Shown one piece after another: positions 9,529-18,070 of a stretch of 64,000 bases of DNA. The stretch covers positions 62,001 through 126,000 of the forward strand of contig NZ_WQDY01000003.1 of the NCBI RefSeq assembly GCF_013033355.1. The letters run 5' to 3'. Both the position numbers and the translations under genes were made by a program. The notes under the pieces were generated by a model. It was given only the letters and a program-made list of their open reading frames with translations, ran no database searches and was not told the DNA's origin. The DNA comes from Ruegeria lacuscaerulensis (GTDB taxonomy: Bacteria; Pseudomonadota; Alphaproteobacteria; Rhodobacterales; Rhodobacteraceae). Each line of letters begins with the position of its first letter. Within the stretch, counting starts at the first letter, position 1.

Positions 9529-10899
9529 TTATTCAGCCGGAACGCTTTGTGCATCCCGGTCATCGCGTGCCGCGTCGATCAATGCGCGGCGCGCAAGGGC
9601 GTAATTGTCCTCGCCACCGGCCCGTTTTGCGCGGCGATCATCTAGGATGCGCTCGACCGCATCCAGACGCCCGGCGCGCAGGCCGGAATCAATTGTGATG
9701 CGCTCGAATACATCACGTTGCGCGTGACTGCCACCTGCCATCTGCATTCCGTCACGTGCCGTCGAAAGGAAATCAAAGGCTTGGCCGTATAGGCCGTCGC
9801 CAAAGGCTTCCAACCCCTTAGCTGCCGCGATGCCCGGATCGGACATTCGGATCGGGGTGTCGCCCTGATTGCGTTGGGCGTCTTTCTGGATGCGTTTCAG
9901 CATCTTTCCGGTTGCTTCGTCCCGGTTATCGCCAGTCAGAGCCAGCAAATAGTGCAGGTCGGCAAAGATCAGGCAGCCGTCTTCGGTGCGATTGGCGCTC
10001 AGGTCAGCCAGTTCTTCCCAGCGATTGCCGACGTTTACGCCCTCAAGTTCCAGACGGGACAACAACGAGGTCGCGTTCGAGATATCGCGGTAATCGTCGG
10101 TTTTGTCCTGACGGATGTAGTTGTCATACAACTCCATCACCTGATCGACCTGGCCCAGATCCAGGTGCATCAGCGCCTTGTGCCACCAGACGTGATAGCG
10201 GAAGTTGTTACAATGCGCCCAAGCGTCCTCGCGCCCGGCCAGCCAATCCAGACCCAGCTGTGCGTTGCCGGTCATTTCATGCACGTGGGCCACCGCGTGC
10301 AGGCCCCATGCGTCATCTGACACCATCCACAGCGCCTGACGGCCTGCAATCTCGGCTTTTTCATAGGCACCGGTTTCTTCCAGCGCGAAAGAATGGCAGC
10401 CCAACAGATATCCACGGCCCGCGTGATCAGGCTCATACGCCGGCATCACACGTTCGATCGAGCGACGCATGCCTTCGGCGTCGCCCAGAACAAAGCGGGT
10501 GGCATGGCTAAGCTTCATCGCCAGCGAGTCTTGCGGATGGGCGCGCAGGATTTCCTCGAACTTCTGAACGGCTTGCGTGGGCAGATCGGACAGATACAGC
10601 TCCAGCGCTTGTACATAAAGGCGTTCGCGTGCGGTTACCGGTTGACGCTCCATCGCGGCATTGGCGGCGGCCAGAGCTTCGACGGCGACTGGCATCATCT
10701 CGCGGCGGCCCAGCAGAACCATGAACAAACCTTTGATCGCATGGCCCAGGGCAAAATCCGGCTCAAGCTCCAAGACTTTTCCCAGATGCTGAGGCGTCAC
10801 CGCCGCATGCGCCATGAACCCGAGCAGCACGCCATCCCATGCCTCGGCGCTTGCCGAATGGCTCAGGGTGTTCATCTGTCCGAAAACGTCTTGTTTCAT
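9529..10899 (-). CDS. tetratricopeptide-repeat protein (StaR-like family)
   Basis: A 456-residue, largely helical cytosolic protein without signal peptide. Degenerate TPR pairs are seen through the middle (for example around residues 110-130, 170-190 and 225-265), with the conserved stretches GLHAVAHVHEMTG and RYHVWWHKALMHLDLG. These match a conserved family of StaR-like TPR proteins of bacteria and eukaryotes whose function is not established. It ends 35 bp before opgC on the same strand, but nothing in the protein ties it to glucan synthesis. Confidence 0.8.
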   Translation of the reverse strand: MKQDVFGQMNTLSHSASAEAWDGVLLGFMAHAAVTPQHLGKVLELEPDFALGHAIKGLFMVLLGRREMMPVAVEALAAANAAMERQPVTARERLYVQALELYLSDLPTQAVQKFEEILRAHPQDSLAMKLSHATRFVLGDAEGMRRSIERVMPAYEPDHAGRGYLLGCHSFALEETGAYEKAEIAGRQALWMVSDDAWGLHAVAHVHEMTGNAQLGLDWLAGREDAWAHCNNFRYHVWWHKALMHLDLGQVDQVMELYDNYIRQDKTDDYRDISNATSLLSRLELEGVNVGNRWEELADLSANRTEDGCLIFADLHYLLALTGDNRDEATGKMLKRIQKDAQRNQGDTPIRMSDPGIAAAKGLEAFGDGLYGQAFDFLSTARDGMQMAGGSHAQRDVFERITIDSGLRAGRLDAVERILDDRRAKRAGGEDNYALARRALIDAARDDRDAQSVPAE

Positions 10900-11037
10900 G
10901 CTCGTGGTCCGATCCGTTGAGAATTAGTACATTATTCGACTTATCAGAGACTCTAGCGGGGTCGTATCAGTATCGACCGACCTCTCGAATTGGTGAAATG
11001 CTGTGTGTGCAAAACGTGAAAAAAACCGCCGATTCAA

Positions 11038-11060
11038 CGGCATGTTTCAGCAACATGCCG
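11038..11060 (-). terminator. hairpin behind the CoA-transferase gene, possible terminator
   Basis: CGGCATGTT and AACATGCCG form a perfect 9-bp stem around a 5-base loop, about 20 bp after the CoA-transferase stop. On the minus strand a run of seven T follows about 12 bases later (11020-11026), so this is an imperfect rho-independent terminator for the 13870-11080 unit. Confidence 0.5.
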
Positions 11061-11079
11061 CCGAATTAGGCATTGTGTT

Positions 11080-12264
11080 TCAGTCTTCAAACGGGTTTTC
11101 GGCGTTCAGAACGGCCTGAGTGTCCGCGCCAAAGGTCGGTGGAGCACTGCGATATGTTACAGGCGTTTTGGACAGTTTCAGTGGATTTCCGATCAGATTC
11201 ACCTGTGCCGGGTCGGCTTGCATGGCGATCTGCATCTGCCTTGCGGCGACCTGATCGGTGGCAAAAACCTGATCCAACGTCTGCACCGGGCCCACAGGCA
11301 CTTTACGCGCCTCAAGCTCGGTAATGACGGTTTCGGTGTCGTAGTTTTGTATGGCTGGGCGAAGAATCGCGTTCAACGCTTCTCGATGCGCCAGACGCGA
11401 CGGGTTGGTCGCAAAACGAGGATCATCAGCCAAATCAGGCTGCCCGACGAAGTCGCAGAACCGTCTGAACTGGCTGTCATTCCCAACCGCCAGGATCACG
11501 TGCCCGTCTGCTGTCTGATACACGTCGTAGGGCACAATATTCGGGTGCCCGTTTCCGCGCCGTTGAGGGACGTTGCCAGAGGTCAGGTAATTTACGCCCT
11601 CATTGATCAGCCATGCAATTTGCGCGTCAACCAGCGCAAGGTCGATCTGCTGGCCCTCGCCTGTTTGATCCCGATGGCGTAGCGCCGCCAGAATCCCGAC
11701 GGTCGCGTACATGCCGCACATCACGTCAGCGATGCCCACGCCCACTTTCATGGGCGCGCCTTCGGGGTCGCCGGTCAGAGACATGATCCCGCCGTAACCC
11801 TGTGCCATCAGGTCATATCCGGGCTTCGACGCGTTTGGTCCGTCCTGTCCGTAGCCTGAGATCGAGCAATAAACGAGGCTGGGAAACTCCTGCGACAGGG
11901 TTGCAAAATCCAGCCCGTATTTCGCCAGCCCGCCGGGTTTGAAATTCTCGATCAGGATATCGGCATGCGAGGCGAGACGTCGGATTTCCGCCTGACCCTC
12001 GGGCGTAGTTATGTCGAGCGCCACTGATTTCTTGTTGCGGTTCGCCGACATGAAATAAGCGCTCAGGTCCGATGCATTCCCGTCCGCGTCCGTCACATAT
12101 GGGGGACCCCACTGGCGCGTATCATCGCCGCCGGTTGCCGGGTTTTCGATCTTGATCACGTTGGCGCCCAGATCGCCCAGCAATTGCGTGCAGGTCGGTC
12201 CTGCCAGAATGCGGGACAGGTCCAGAACCTTGATGCCCTTCAGCGGCCCCTCAGATCCGGCCAT
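11080..12264 (-). CDS. CaiB/BaiF family (class III) CoA-transferase
   Basis: A 394-residue class III CoA-transferase, a family that moves CoA between carboxylates through an enzyme-bound aspartyl anhydride. The N-terminal motif KGIKVLDLSRILAGP and the catalytic Asp151 in KPGYDLMAQG are present. The gene overlaps the end of the upstream ThDP-enzyme gene by 14 bp. Of two adjacent ATGs, the second (12264) sits 5 bp behind GGAGG and is preferred. Substrates cannot be read from the sequence; coupling to a ThDP enzyme recalls formyl-CoA transferase with oxalyl-CoA decarboxylase, but the partner is not a clear decarboxylase of that type. Confidence 0.88.
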   Translation of the reverse strand: MAGSEGPLKGIKVLDLSRILAGPTCTQLLGDLGANVIKIENPATGGDDTRQWGPPYVTDADGNASDLSAYFMSANRNKKSVALDITTPEGQAEIRRLASHADILIENFKPGGLAKYGLDFATLSQEFPSLVYCSISGYGQDGPNASKPGYDLMAQGYGGIMSLTGDPEGAPMKVGVGIADVMCGMYATVGILAALRHRDQTGEGQQIDLALVDAQIAWLINEGVNYLTSGNVPQRRGNGHPNIVPYDVYQTADGHVILAVGNDSQFRRFCDFVGQPDLADDPRFATNPSRLAHREALNAILRPAIQNYDTETVITELEARKVPVGPVQTLDQVFATDQVAARQMQIAMQADPAQVNLIGNPLKLSKTPVTYRSAPPTFGADTQAVLNAENPFED

Positions 12265-13870
12265 CATAGCCTCCACGGTCGATCTCGGCGGCGATGACGG
12301 TGAAACTGTCAGCCTTGACCGCCGCATCCAGCGCCGCGCGCAGTTCTTCGCGGTTGCGCACCGTGTGGCCGTTACCGCCGAACGCGCGGCCCATGGCGGC
12401 AAAGTCGTGGCGGTCGAAATCTACGCCCGTATTGCCCATCTGGCGCTGGCGCTGTTTCAGCTCGATCAGCGCAAGACTGGCATCGACAAAGACCAGAAAA
12501 ATCGGATTACCTCCCATCTCGGCGGCGGTCGACAGCTCTCCGGCGACCATCAGGAACCCGGCATCACCCGAGAAGCTGATCACCGGGCGGTCGGGTTCGG
12601 CCAGCTTCAGACCAATCGCCATCGGGACCGCGCAGCCCATGGTGCACAGGGCCGAGGATTGGATCAGCCCGCGTTCCTCAGAGCAATCCCACATTTGGCT
12701 CAGCAGGATGCGATGCGCGCCGCTGTCGGCGGTCGCCAGAGTGTTGGCGGGCAGGGCAGCGCGGGTTTCGGCGATCACCGCCGCGGGCCCCCAGTCGTCA
12801 TCCGTGGGAAACGCCTGCGCCAAAGCGGCTTTGACTTGCGCGGGTTCGCCACCCAGCCATGTCTTGCGCGACGGGGTGCCTTTGGCGATGGCCTCCAGCG
12901 TCTCGCCGGTATGTGCCACCAAATTCAGCCCCGCCTGATGCATGTAGTGGTCATTGGGCACAGCCGAGACGTCGATCACGCGCTTTTCCGCTGGGTCCCA
13001 GATCTCACGCCAGCCGGGGCGCATTTCGATCGGGTCATAGCCCAGACACAGCACCAAATCGGCCTGTTCGACCAGCGGAACCAGATGTTTGTCAGCCAGC
13101 GGGGAAAGGCCCGCGCCACCTAGGCACAGAGGGTGATCCTCGGGGACTACGCCCTTGGCCTTGTATGTCGTCACGAAGGGGATGTCGAAATGCTCCAGAA
13201 ATGCCTGCACCACGTTGCGCGAGTCGTCATAGAGAACATCCAGCCCGACAATTGCGATGGGCCGTTCGGCCTGCGAAACCCAACGGCGGGCTTTCTCGAC
13301 GCAGTCGCCCGCAGGGGATACAGAGGCAATCTTGGCGCGGCGGCGCGGTTTCACGCCCGACACGCGGGTATCCGCGACCGAGATCGGCACGTCGATATGC
13401 ACGGGACCGGGGCGCGGCTGATTGGCCAACGTAACCGCCTTATCGGCAATAGTGTCTGCGCCTTTGGCGGTCAGTGTAAACGTCCCTTTGGTGATCGAGC
13501 GATAGACCTGCGCGTGATCCATCACCTGATGGGTATAGGTCAGCGCCTCATCCGCATCGACGCAGCCGGTCAGCACGATCATCGGCACCCGGTCTTGCAA
13601 GGCATTGGCGACCACGTTGATCCCGTTCATCGCACCGGGGCCAAGGGTGGCGACCAGAATGGCAGGCGCGCCATCGCGGTGATGCACGGCCTCGGCCATG
13701 AAACCGGCGGCGTTTTCATGCTTGGTCAGATGAAAGGTGATCCCGGCCTGTTCCAGCGCATCGACAAGGGTCAGAACCTCACCACCGGGCATTCCAAAGG
13801 CGTGGCGACATCCGGCCTCGTACAAACGTTGGGCCAGAAGGTCCGCTGCGCGGGGCGAGAGGTCTTGCAT
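12251..13870 (-). CDS. thiamine-diphosphate-dependent enzyme, acetolactate-synthase-like
   Basis: A 539-residue three-domain ThDP enzyme of the acetolactate synthase/decarboxylase superfamily. Glu52 (TKHENAAGFMAE) is the expected cofactor-activating glutamate. The ThDP/Mg motif reads GDAG at 435-438 and ends with VDASLALI near 463 instead of the usual Asn-Asn, a variation seen in ALS-like paralogues. No small regulatory subunit is adjacent, so a biosynthetic IlvB role is unlikely. It is translationally coupled to a CoA-transferase, which suggests a decarboxylase, lyase or carboligase working on a 2-oxo or 2-hydroxy acid or its CoA ester. The substrate is unknown. Confidence 0.8.
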   Translation of the reverse strand: MQDLSPRAADLLAQRLYEAGCRHAFGMPGGEVLTLVDALEQAGITFHLTKHENAAGFMAEAVHHRDGAPAILVATLGPGAMNGINVVANALQDRVPMIVLTGCVDADEALTYTHQVMDHAQVYRSITKGTFTLTAKGADTIADKAVTLANQPRPGPVHIDVPISVADTRVSGVKPRRRAKIASVSPAGDCVEKARRWVSQAERPIAIVGLDVLYDDSRNVVQAFLEHFDIPFVTTYKAKGVVPEDHPLCLGGAGLSPLADKHLVPLVEQADLVLCLGYDPIEMRPGWREIWDPAEKRVIDVSAVPNDHYMHQAGLNLVAHTGETLEAIAKGTPSRKTWLGGEPAQVKAALAQAFPTDDDWGPAAVIAETRAALPANTLATADSGAHRILLSQMWDCSEERGLIQSSALCTMGCAVPMAIGLKLAEPDRPVISFSGDAGFLMVAGELSTAAEMGGNPIFLVFVDASLALIELKQRQRQMGNTGVDFDRHDFAAMGRAFGGNGHTVRNREELRAALDAAVKADSFTVIAAEIDRGGYDGRI

Positions 13871-13948
13871 AAGTCATGCTCCGAAAAACTGTTTCACAGC
13901 AGATTGCGGAGGACGGCCCCAGACGCAAGGCGGATCACGCCAGTGTGA

Positions 13949-14407
13949 CTATTTGACTGCTGTTTCAGCGACAGCTTGAAACTTGCCATCTAGTTCCTCG
14001 GCGATCTCACGTAGGGGGGCTCCGCCCTCAGAAACGTAGGGCGCGAAGACAAAACTGGGAGTCTTGTAGGACAGGGTGGCGGTGCCGTCCTCATTCTCGG
14101 TGACATAAAAGCGGATCGGTGCCTCGATCATCGCGTTCACCGAGGTTTCCAGCACGCGCACGGCGTAGTCGTTGTTGAAGGCCCCGATAACCCGATTGCC
14201 GGGGATGGTGATCCCGCGCGATGCGGCGGCCTTGGTCGGGCCTGCCTGCGTGACCACGATCAGACCATTGGCCTTGATGGCATCCTTGGTGTCGGCAACC
14301 AACGCGTCATAACTTTTGTCGGTTGCATAGCTGGCCCAGCCCGAAAGGGGCTCTTCTGCCAAAGCAGGGGTCGCTATCAGGGCTATCGCAGTCCAAAGGG
14401 CTTTCAT
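13949..14407 (-). CDS. exported DUF302 protein
   Basis: A 152-residue protein with a signal peptide (cleavage likely after TPALA) and a single DUF302 domain, recognisable from SYDALVADTKDAIKANGL and the later NRVIGAFNNDYAVRVLE. DUF302 proteins bind small ligands or heme-like compounds in some reports, but the function here is unknown. It runs divergently from a DUF1636 gene, with 127 bp between them that contain a small dyad. A GGAGG lies upstream of the ATG. Confidence 0.85.
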   Translation of the reverse strand: MKALWTAIALIATPALAEEPLSGWASYATDKSYDALVADTKDAIKANGLIVVTQAGPTKAAASRGITIPGNRVIGAFNNDYAVRVLETSVNAMIEAPIRFYVTENEDGTATLSYKTPSFVFAPYVSEGGAPLREIAEELDGKFQAVAETAVK

Positions 14408-14465
14408 CGGGGCCTCCTGTTACGGGGTTGAGACTGTGATGCCAGAAAGCGGGACAGGGCGCACT

Positions 14466-14477
14466 CACAATCTTGTG
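14466..14477. promoter_or_regulatory. small dyad in the DUF302/DUF1636 divergent region
   Basis: CACAATCTTGTG is a perfect 5+5 inverted repeat with a 2-base centre, lying between the two divergent genes. It could be an operator for both. No regulator gene is adjacent, and a dyad this short may occur by chance. Confidence 0.3.
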
Positions 14478-14534
14478 CGTTTTCCCGATTGCGCCTGTGG
14501 CCGGAAACCCCCAGAAACAGGCAAATGCCACCCG

Positions 14535-14891
14535 ATGAGGTCCGAATTGGATCAGATGCGCCTGTTGATATGTTCGTCCTGTGCCGGTGCCCGCGATTGC
14601 GGGGCTGAGGTCAAAGCTGTCGAATTAGCCCTGACCCGCGCGGGGATTGAGGGAAGGGTTTCGGTCGATCAGCACGCCTGTTTCAGCGGATGCTCTGAAC
14701 CCGTGGCCATCGCGCTGCAGGCCGATGGCGGTGCGTCATATGTGTTTTCAGGGGTCGATGTCGCTTCGGACGCCGATGATATCGTGGCGACCTGCCGGAC
14801 CTATCTGGAAAGCCCCAAAGGCTGGATCGAAGACGCCCGGCCTTGCGGGCGGCTCCGGATGTGTTTGCGGGCGCGTATCCCGGCGCTTTAG
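14535..14891 (+). CDS. DUF1636 predicted metal-binding protein, paralogue 1
   Basis: A small cysteine-rich protein of about 118 residues. CSSC in the first strand, a third Cys (RDC) and a later ACFSGC give a pattern like thioredoxin-fold 2Fe-2S ferredoxins, which fits DUF1636. A second copy lies at 30036-30410 at the head of the cobalamin operon. The true start is uncertain: ATG 14535 is preferred, 14556 (MRLLICSSC) is possible, and the frame is open back to 14436, but that extension does not look conserved. The stop overlaps the His-rich protein's stop by 4 bp (convergent). Confidence 0.72.
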   Translation: MRSELDQMRLLICSSCAGARDCGAEVKAVELALTRAGIEGRVSVDQHACFSGCSEPVAIALQADGGASYVFSGVDVASDADDIVATCRTYLESPKGWIEDARPCGRLRMCLRARIPAL

Positions 14892-15382
14892 TCGACCTGT
14901 AGTGTGACCGCCGCGCTGACGGGGATGTTGTCGACCATCAGCGGGCTGTGGCTGTTTGCGTTCAGAGAGACCGAGACTTCGACCTCGCCCTGCGGCAGAT
15001 GGTCGATATGCATCCAGTTACCGTACAGCCGGGCCAGTTTCTCTCCATTTACGTAGACATGTGCATGCCCCTCGCCGTCGACATCGGTCTTTGAGGCATT
15101 TTGTGGTGAGAACCGAAAGTTCTGCGGCATGACATGCAGGTTCCAGCCCGCCATAGGATCGGGCGTAAGAGCGATCTCAAGCCCCGGAGCATCAGCGCCA
15201 GCAGGCAGGTTGATGGCAGTCGAATGATCGTGTGCGGCTGCCTCGGCGTGAGATGAACTGTGATGTGCAGGATCGCCATGGTCATGGCCGTCGAAAGTGA
15301 CGCCATTTGCAGCCGCAACCACAAATCCTGCACCACTGCCAAAAACTATGCCGATTGCAAACAAGGCAAGTGAGCGTGCCAT
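14888..15382 (-). CDS. histidine-rich exported protein linked to cbtBA
   Basis: A 164-residue protein with an N-terminal hydrophobic segment (signal or anchor, about residues 5-24) followed by a His/Asp/Ser/Ala-rich linker (about 32-58, with HDHGDPAHH and AAAHDH). A beta-rich C-terminal domain follows, with GHAHVYVNG and WMHIDHLPQGE. AAGGAA precedes the ATG by 6 bp. It is 65 bp behind cbtA on the same strand, so it is probably under the same cobalamin riboswitch. Periplasmic binding of cobalt or another divalent metal is a reasonable inference; I do not recognise a named family. Confidence 0.7.
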   Translation of the reverse strand: MARSLALFAIGIVFGSGAGFVVAAANGVTFDGHDHGDPAHHSSSHAEAAAHDHSTAINLPAGADAPGLEIALTPDPMAGWNLHVMPQNFRFSPQNASKTDVDGEGHAHVYVNGEKLARLYGNWMHIDHLPQGEVEVSVSLNANSHSPLMVDNIPVSAAVTLQVD

Positions 15383-15447
15383 TTTATGTTCCTTGATGGT
15401 AGTAGATACACGCCGAGCTGGTCTCGGCATGTTCATAGGCGTGCTGG

Positions 15448-16146
15448 TCAGGCCGCGGCTTCGGCACGCTGGCTTTCATGTCGCCAGAAGTATCCGGCGA
15501 ATGCCCCGACCAGAACCCAGGCTGCCAGTCCGATGCCAAAGGCGCGTGCGGCAAACAGCGCGCCGATCTCGGTCGGAACGGGGCCGGTGAACACGTCCGG
15601 CTCGGGCGCGCCGATCAGATGTGGGGCCAACAGCAAGGCGGCTGCGATCACATAGCTGATCAGGGTGCCGCCAAAGGCAATCAGCCACATGGCAACACCT
15701 GCTGCTGCGACCGTCGCAAACCACCAGATCTGACGCGCAGCGACATCGGCTGCTGCCACGCCGGGCACTTCTGGCGCGAGCGAGAATCCGGGTGCGAGGT
15801 GCACGGCAATGAACCCCGCAAGCCCCCACAAAACGCCGGTGCGCCCGTCAATCTTGTGGCCGTTGCCCTCAGCCACGGACATCAGCGCAATCATCATCAG
15901 TGCATAACCGGTATAGATAAGCATCGTGAAAATGACGCTCAGCGCATCGCGGAACAGGTCCGAGAACATTCCCGGCAGCTCGGGGTGAGCACTTACGACG
16001 TCACCGCCGAAATGGACCAATTCGCCTGATTCATACAGTTCCGCGTGCAGCAACACAGGTTGCACAAAGACCAACTGCAGCAAGGCGGCAATCAGCCCCG
16101 CTGCAGCACCAGCGAACAACGCGCTGGTCAGGATACGGCTTAACAT
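15448..16146 (-). CDS. cbtA: CbtA, cobalt transporter membrane subunit
   Basis: A 232-residue protein with five or six predicted membrane helices. The N-terminus MLSRILTSALFAGAAAGLIAALLQ and the conserved PGFSLAPEVPG and RQIWWFATVAAAG match CbtA, a putative cobalt transporter usually paired with CbtB and preceded by a cobalamin riboswitch. That is exactly the arrangement here: cbtB ends 4 bp upstream and a riboswitch lies before cbtB. The start chosen is the ATG at 16146, because upstream in-frame codons lie inside cbtB. Confidence 0.92.
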   Translation of the reverse strand: MLSRILTSALFAGAAAGLIAALLQLVFVQPVLLHAELYESGELVHFGGDVVSAHPELPGMFSDLFRDALSVIFTMLIYTGYALMMIALMSVAEGNGHKIDGRTGVLWGLAGFIAVHLAPGFSLAPEVPGVAAADVAARQIWWFATVAAAGVAMWLIAFGGTLISYVIAAALLLAPHLIGAPEPDVFTGPVPTEIGALFAARAFGIGLAAWVLVGAFAGYFWRHESQRAEAAA

Positions 16147-16150
16147 GGGT

Positions 16151-16321
16151 TTAGTGGCAGGGGAAGCCGGTCGCGTGGCGCACATCGTGGGCTGCGTCAT
16201 GCAGGGCCGCGGCCTGAACGTGGCCGGTCAGCGTGATGACGCCAAGGCCCAGAACCACAGCGAACATAACCGGCAGGATACCAACGCGTGAGGTCGAAGC
16301 GGTTGTTGCTTGAGTTGCCAT
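16151..16321 (-). CDS. cbtB: CbtB, small cobalt transporter subunit
   Basis: A 56-residue protein with one membrane helix (about 12-32) and a His-rich C-terminus (HDAAHDVRHATGFPCH) that fits the metal-binding tail of CbtB. GGAG precedes the ATG by 8 bp. A perfect 7-bp hairpin (16337-16354) sits directly against this ribosome binding site, between riboswitch and gene, and may belong to the expression platform. Confidence 0.92.
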   Translation of the reverse strand: MATQATTASTSRVGILPVMFAVVLGLGVITLTGHVQAAALHDAAHDVRHATGFPCH

Positions 16322-16370
16322 TTTTAGTTCTCCTTTACCGTCGCACCCGACGGTTGGTGTTTTCATTCGT

Positions 16371-16550
16371 GCCTGGCAGGTCTCCTGGCTCGCGGGTCGA
16401 TGCCTCTGTTCGCCTTCCCCCTGAAACTCAGGAGTGGCTGGTTGAACAGGGCTCACCGCTTACAGTCGCGGGGGCGGCTGTGGATTCGATCGCGCGCGGT
16501 CTCACCACATTCCCTCTTAGCTTGCCGGTATTGCCGACAGGACCAGACAG
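16371..16550 (-). promoter_or_regulatory. cobalamin riboswitch upstream of cbtBA
   Basis: Read on the minus strand, this leader carries the conserved parts of a cobalamin aptamer in order: GGGAATGTGGTGAGACC, then GCCGCCCCCGCGACTGTAAG, then a B12-box-like part with GCCACTCC, and finally GAGCCAGGAGACCTGCC at the 3' end. It lies 50 bp before the cbtB ATG. Adenosylcobalamin binding is expected to reduce cbtBA expression, linking cobalt uptake to B12 supply. Confidence 0.93.
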
Positions 16551-16605
16551 GTTCATTTAGCCGTTACATCTGCTGTCGCGCAATCGCCATTTGCGACGTT
16601 TTAGG

Positions 16606-17349
16606 TCAGATCACGCGCTTTTTGAGAAGATAAATATCCATGATCCACCCATGATCAGCGCGCGCAGTCGCTCGGATGTCCAGAATCGACTGTGCAACAT
16701 CGATCAGAGGGCCGTTGATCAGGATTTCTTCAGTCATGCCCACATAAGCCCCCCACCAGATGTCATAATCTGCCATCTGAAGATGTTGGAACGAGCACTC
16801 ACCATCCAACATGACCGCCACGTTTGATGCACCGTCCGGCCACCCTTCGTCGCGAATCCGCCGCCCCGTGGTCACGATGTAGGGGGCACCCAGATCGTTG
16901 ATCGGAATCGCGTGGGCCGCCGTCAACGCCTGTAGCGCTGTAATGCCAGGGATCACCCGCGTCGTCGGTTGAGGGTCCAACCGCGCCGCGATTCGCAGTG
17001 AGCTGTCGTATAGCGACGGATCGCCCCAGATCAGCAGCGCCACGTGCTGTGCGCCGGGATGGGCGGCAATCGCCTCGCGCCAGCGCAGCGCAATAGTGTC
17101 GTGCCATTCGTCCACCCCGCGCAGATACCCGTCTTCCGAGCGGCGCTTGGGGATGTCGAAATAGGCGATCTGCGGCGGCGTGTCGGTCACCTGCGCAATG
17201 ACCTTTTCGCGCAGCCCGGCCAGATCGGCCTTATTCTCGCCCTTGCGGGGGATCAGGATCAGGTCCGCCGAGCGGATCGCCTGCGCGCCCTGAAAGGTCA
17301 CGTGGTCAGGGTTCCCGGTGCCGATGCCGATCAAGGTCAGGTCAAACAT
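16606..17349 (-). CDS. cobF: precorrin-6A synthase (deacetylating) CobF
   Basis: A 247-residue member of the tetrapyrrole methylase family. It uses SAM to methylate C-1 of precorrin-5 with loss of acetate, a step of the aerobic cobalamin route. GIGTGNPDHVTFQG at the start and LLIWGDPSLYDSS near residue 100 are the SAM-binding signatures; ITALQAL follows. CobF is specific to the oxygen-dependent pathway. The ATG overlaps the cobA stop (GATGTTTGA). It is the last gene of the long cob operon. Confidence 0.93.
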   Translation of the reverse strand: MFDLTLIGIGTGNPDHVTFQGAQAIRSADLILIPRKGENKADLAGLREKVIAQVTDTPPQIAYFDIPKRRSEDGYLRGVDEWHDTIALRWREAIAAHPGAQHVALLIWGDPSLYDSSLRIAARLDPQPTTRVIPGITALQALTAAHAIPINDLGAPYIVTTGRRIRDEGWPDGASNVAVMLDGECSFQHLQMADYDIWWGAYVGMTEEILINGPLIDVAQSILDIRATARADHGWIMDIYLLKKRVI

Positions 17350-18070
17350 CGTCAAACTCTGCCAGCGGGCCATAAAGGATCAGCGCCGGGGCGGTGCCTA
17401 TCTCGTCCGCCAGTTTTTCGGACAGCGCGCCTACAGTACTGCGATGCAGCTTTTGTTCGGGGGTCGAGACGGATTCGGCCATTAGTGCTGGCGTCTCCAG
17501 CGGCAGACCGTGGGCGTTCAGCGTTTCGACCAGCAGAGGAAAAGTCCGCTTGCCCATGAAGACGACGGTGGTCGCATCCGGGTCGGCCAAAGCGGGCAGG
17601 TTCAGGTCCTCGGGCAATTTGCCGCTGACATCATGACCAGTGACAAACTGTACTCGCCGCGCGGTCAGCCTGCGGGTCAGCGGGATGCCCGCCGCCGCCG
17701 CTGCCGCCACGGCCGAGGGGATGCCGGGTATGATCTCGTATTCGATCCCAGCCGCGCGCAGGGCCACCAGTTCTTCTTCCAGACGCCCGAACATGCCGCC
17801 ATCGCCGGATTTCAACCGCACGACCCGCTGCCCGGTCAGGGCGTAATCCACCAGCAACCGGCTGACATGGTCCTGCTTGGGCGAGGGGCGGCCCGCCCGT
17901 TTGCCCACGCCTACCAGATCGGCATCGTCGCGCGCATGGGTCAGGATCGGCCCGCTGCTGAGGTCATCAAACAGCACCGCATCCGCCTTCTGCATCCGGT
18001 CCACAGCCTTCAGCGTCAACAGCTCCGGGTCGCCGGGGCCTGAGCCAATGAACGAAACAAACCCACTCAT
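17342..18070 (-). CDS. cobA: uroporphyrinogen-III C-methyltransferase CobA
   Basis: A 242-residue SUMT that methylates uroporphyrinogen III at C-2 and C-7 to precorrin-2, the branch point from heme to corrin synthesis. The signatures GSGPGDPELLTLKA, RLKSGDGGMFGR and EIIPGIPSA are all present. It lacks the CysG oxidase/ferrochelatase domain, so it is a dedicated SUMT. It overlaps cobB upstream by 4 bp and cobF downstream by 8 bp. Confidence 0.95.
   Translation of the reverse strand: MSGFVSFIGSGPGDPELLTLKAVDRMQKADAVLFDDLSSGPILTHARDDADLVGVGKRAGRPSPKQDHVSRLLVDYALTGQRVVRLKSGDGGMFGRLEEELVALRAAGIEYEIIPGIPSAVAAAAAAGIPLTRRLTARRVQFVTGHDVSGKLPEDLNLPALADPDATTVVFMGKRTFPLLVETLNAHGLPLETPALMAESVSTPEQKLHRSTVGALSEKLADEIGTAPALILYGPLAEFDDV

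Noticed and set aside
14408..14534. Possible third cobalamin riboswitch before the DUF1636 paralogue
   Set aside because: None of the conserved aptamer segments (GCCGCCCCCGC, B12 box, GGAGACCTGCC) occur on either strand here.
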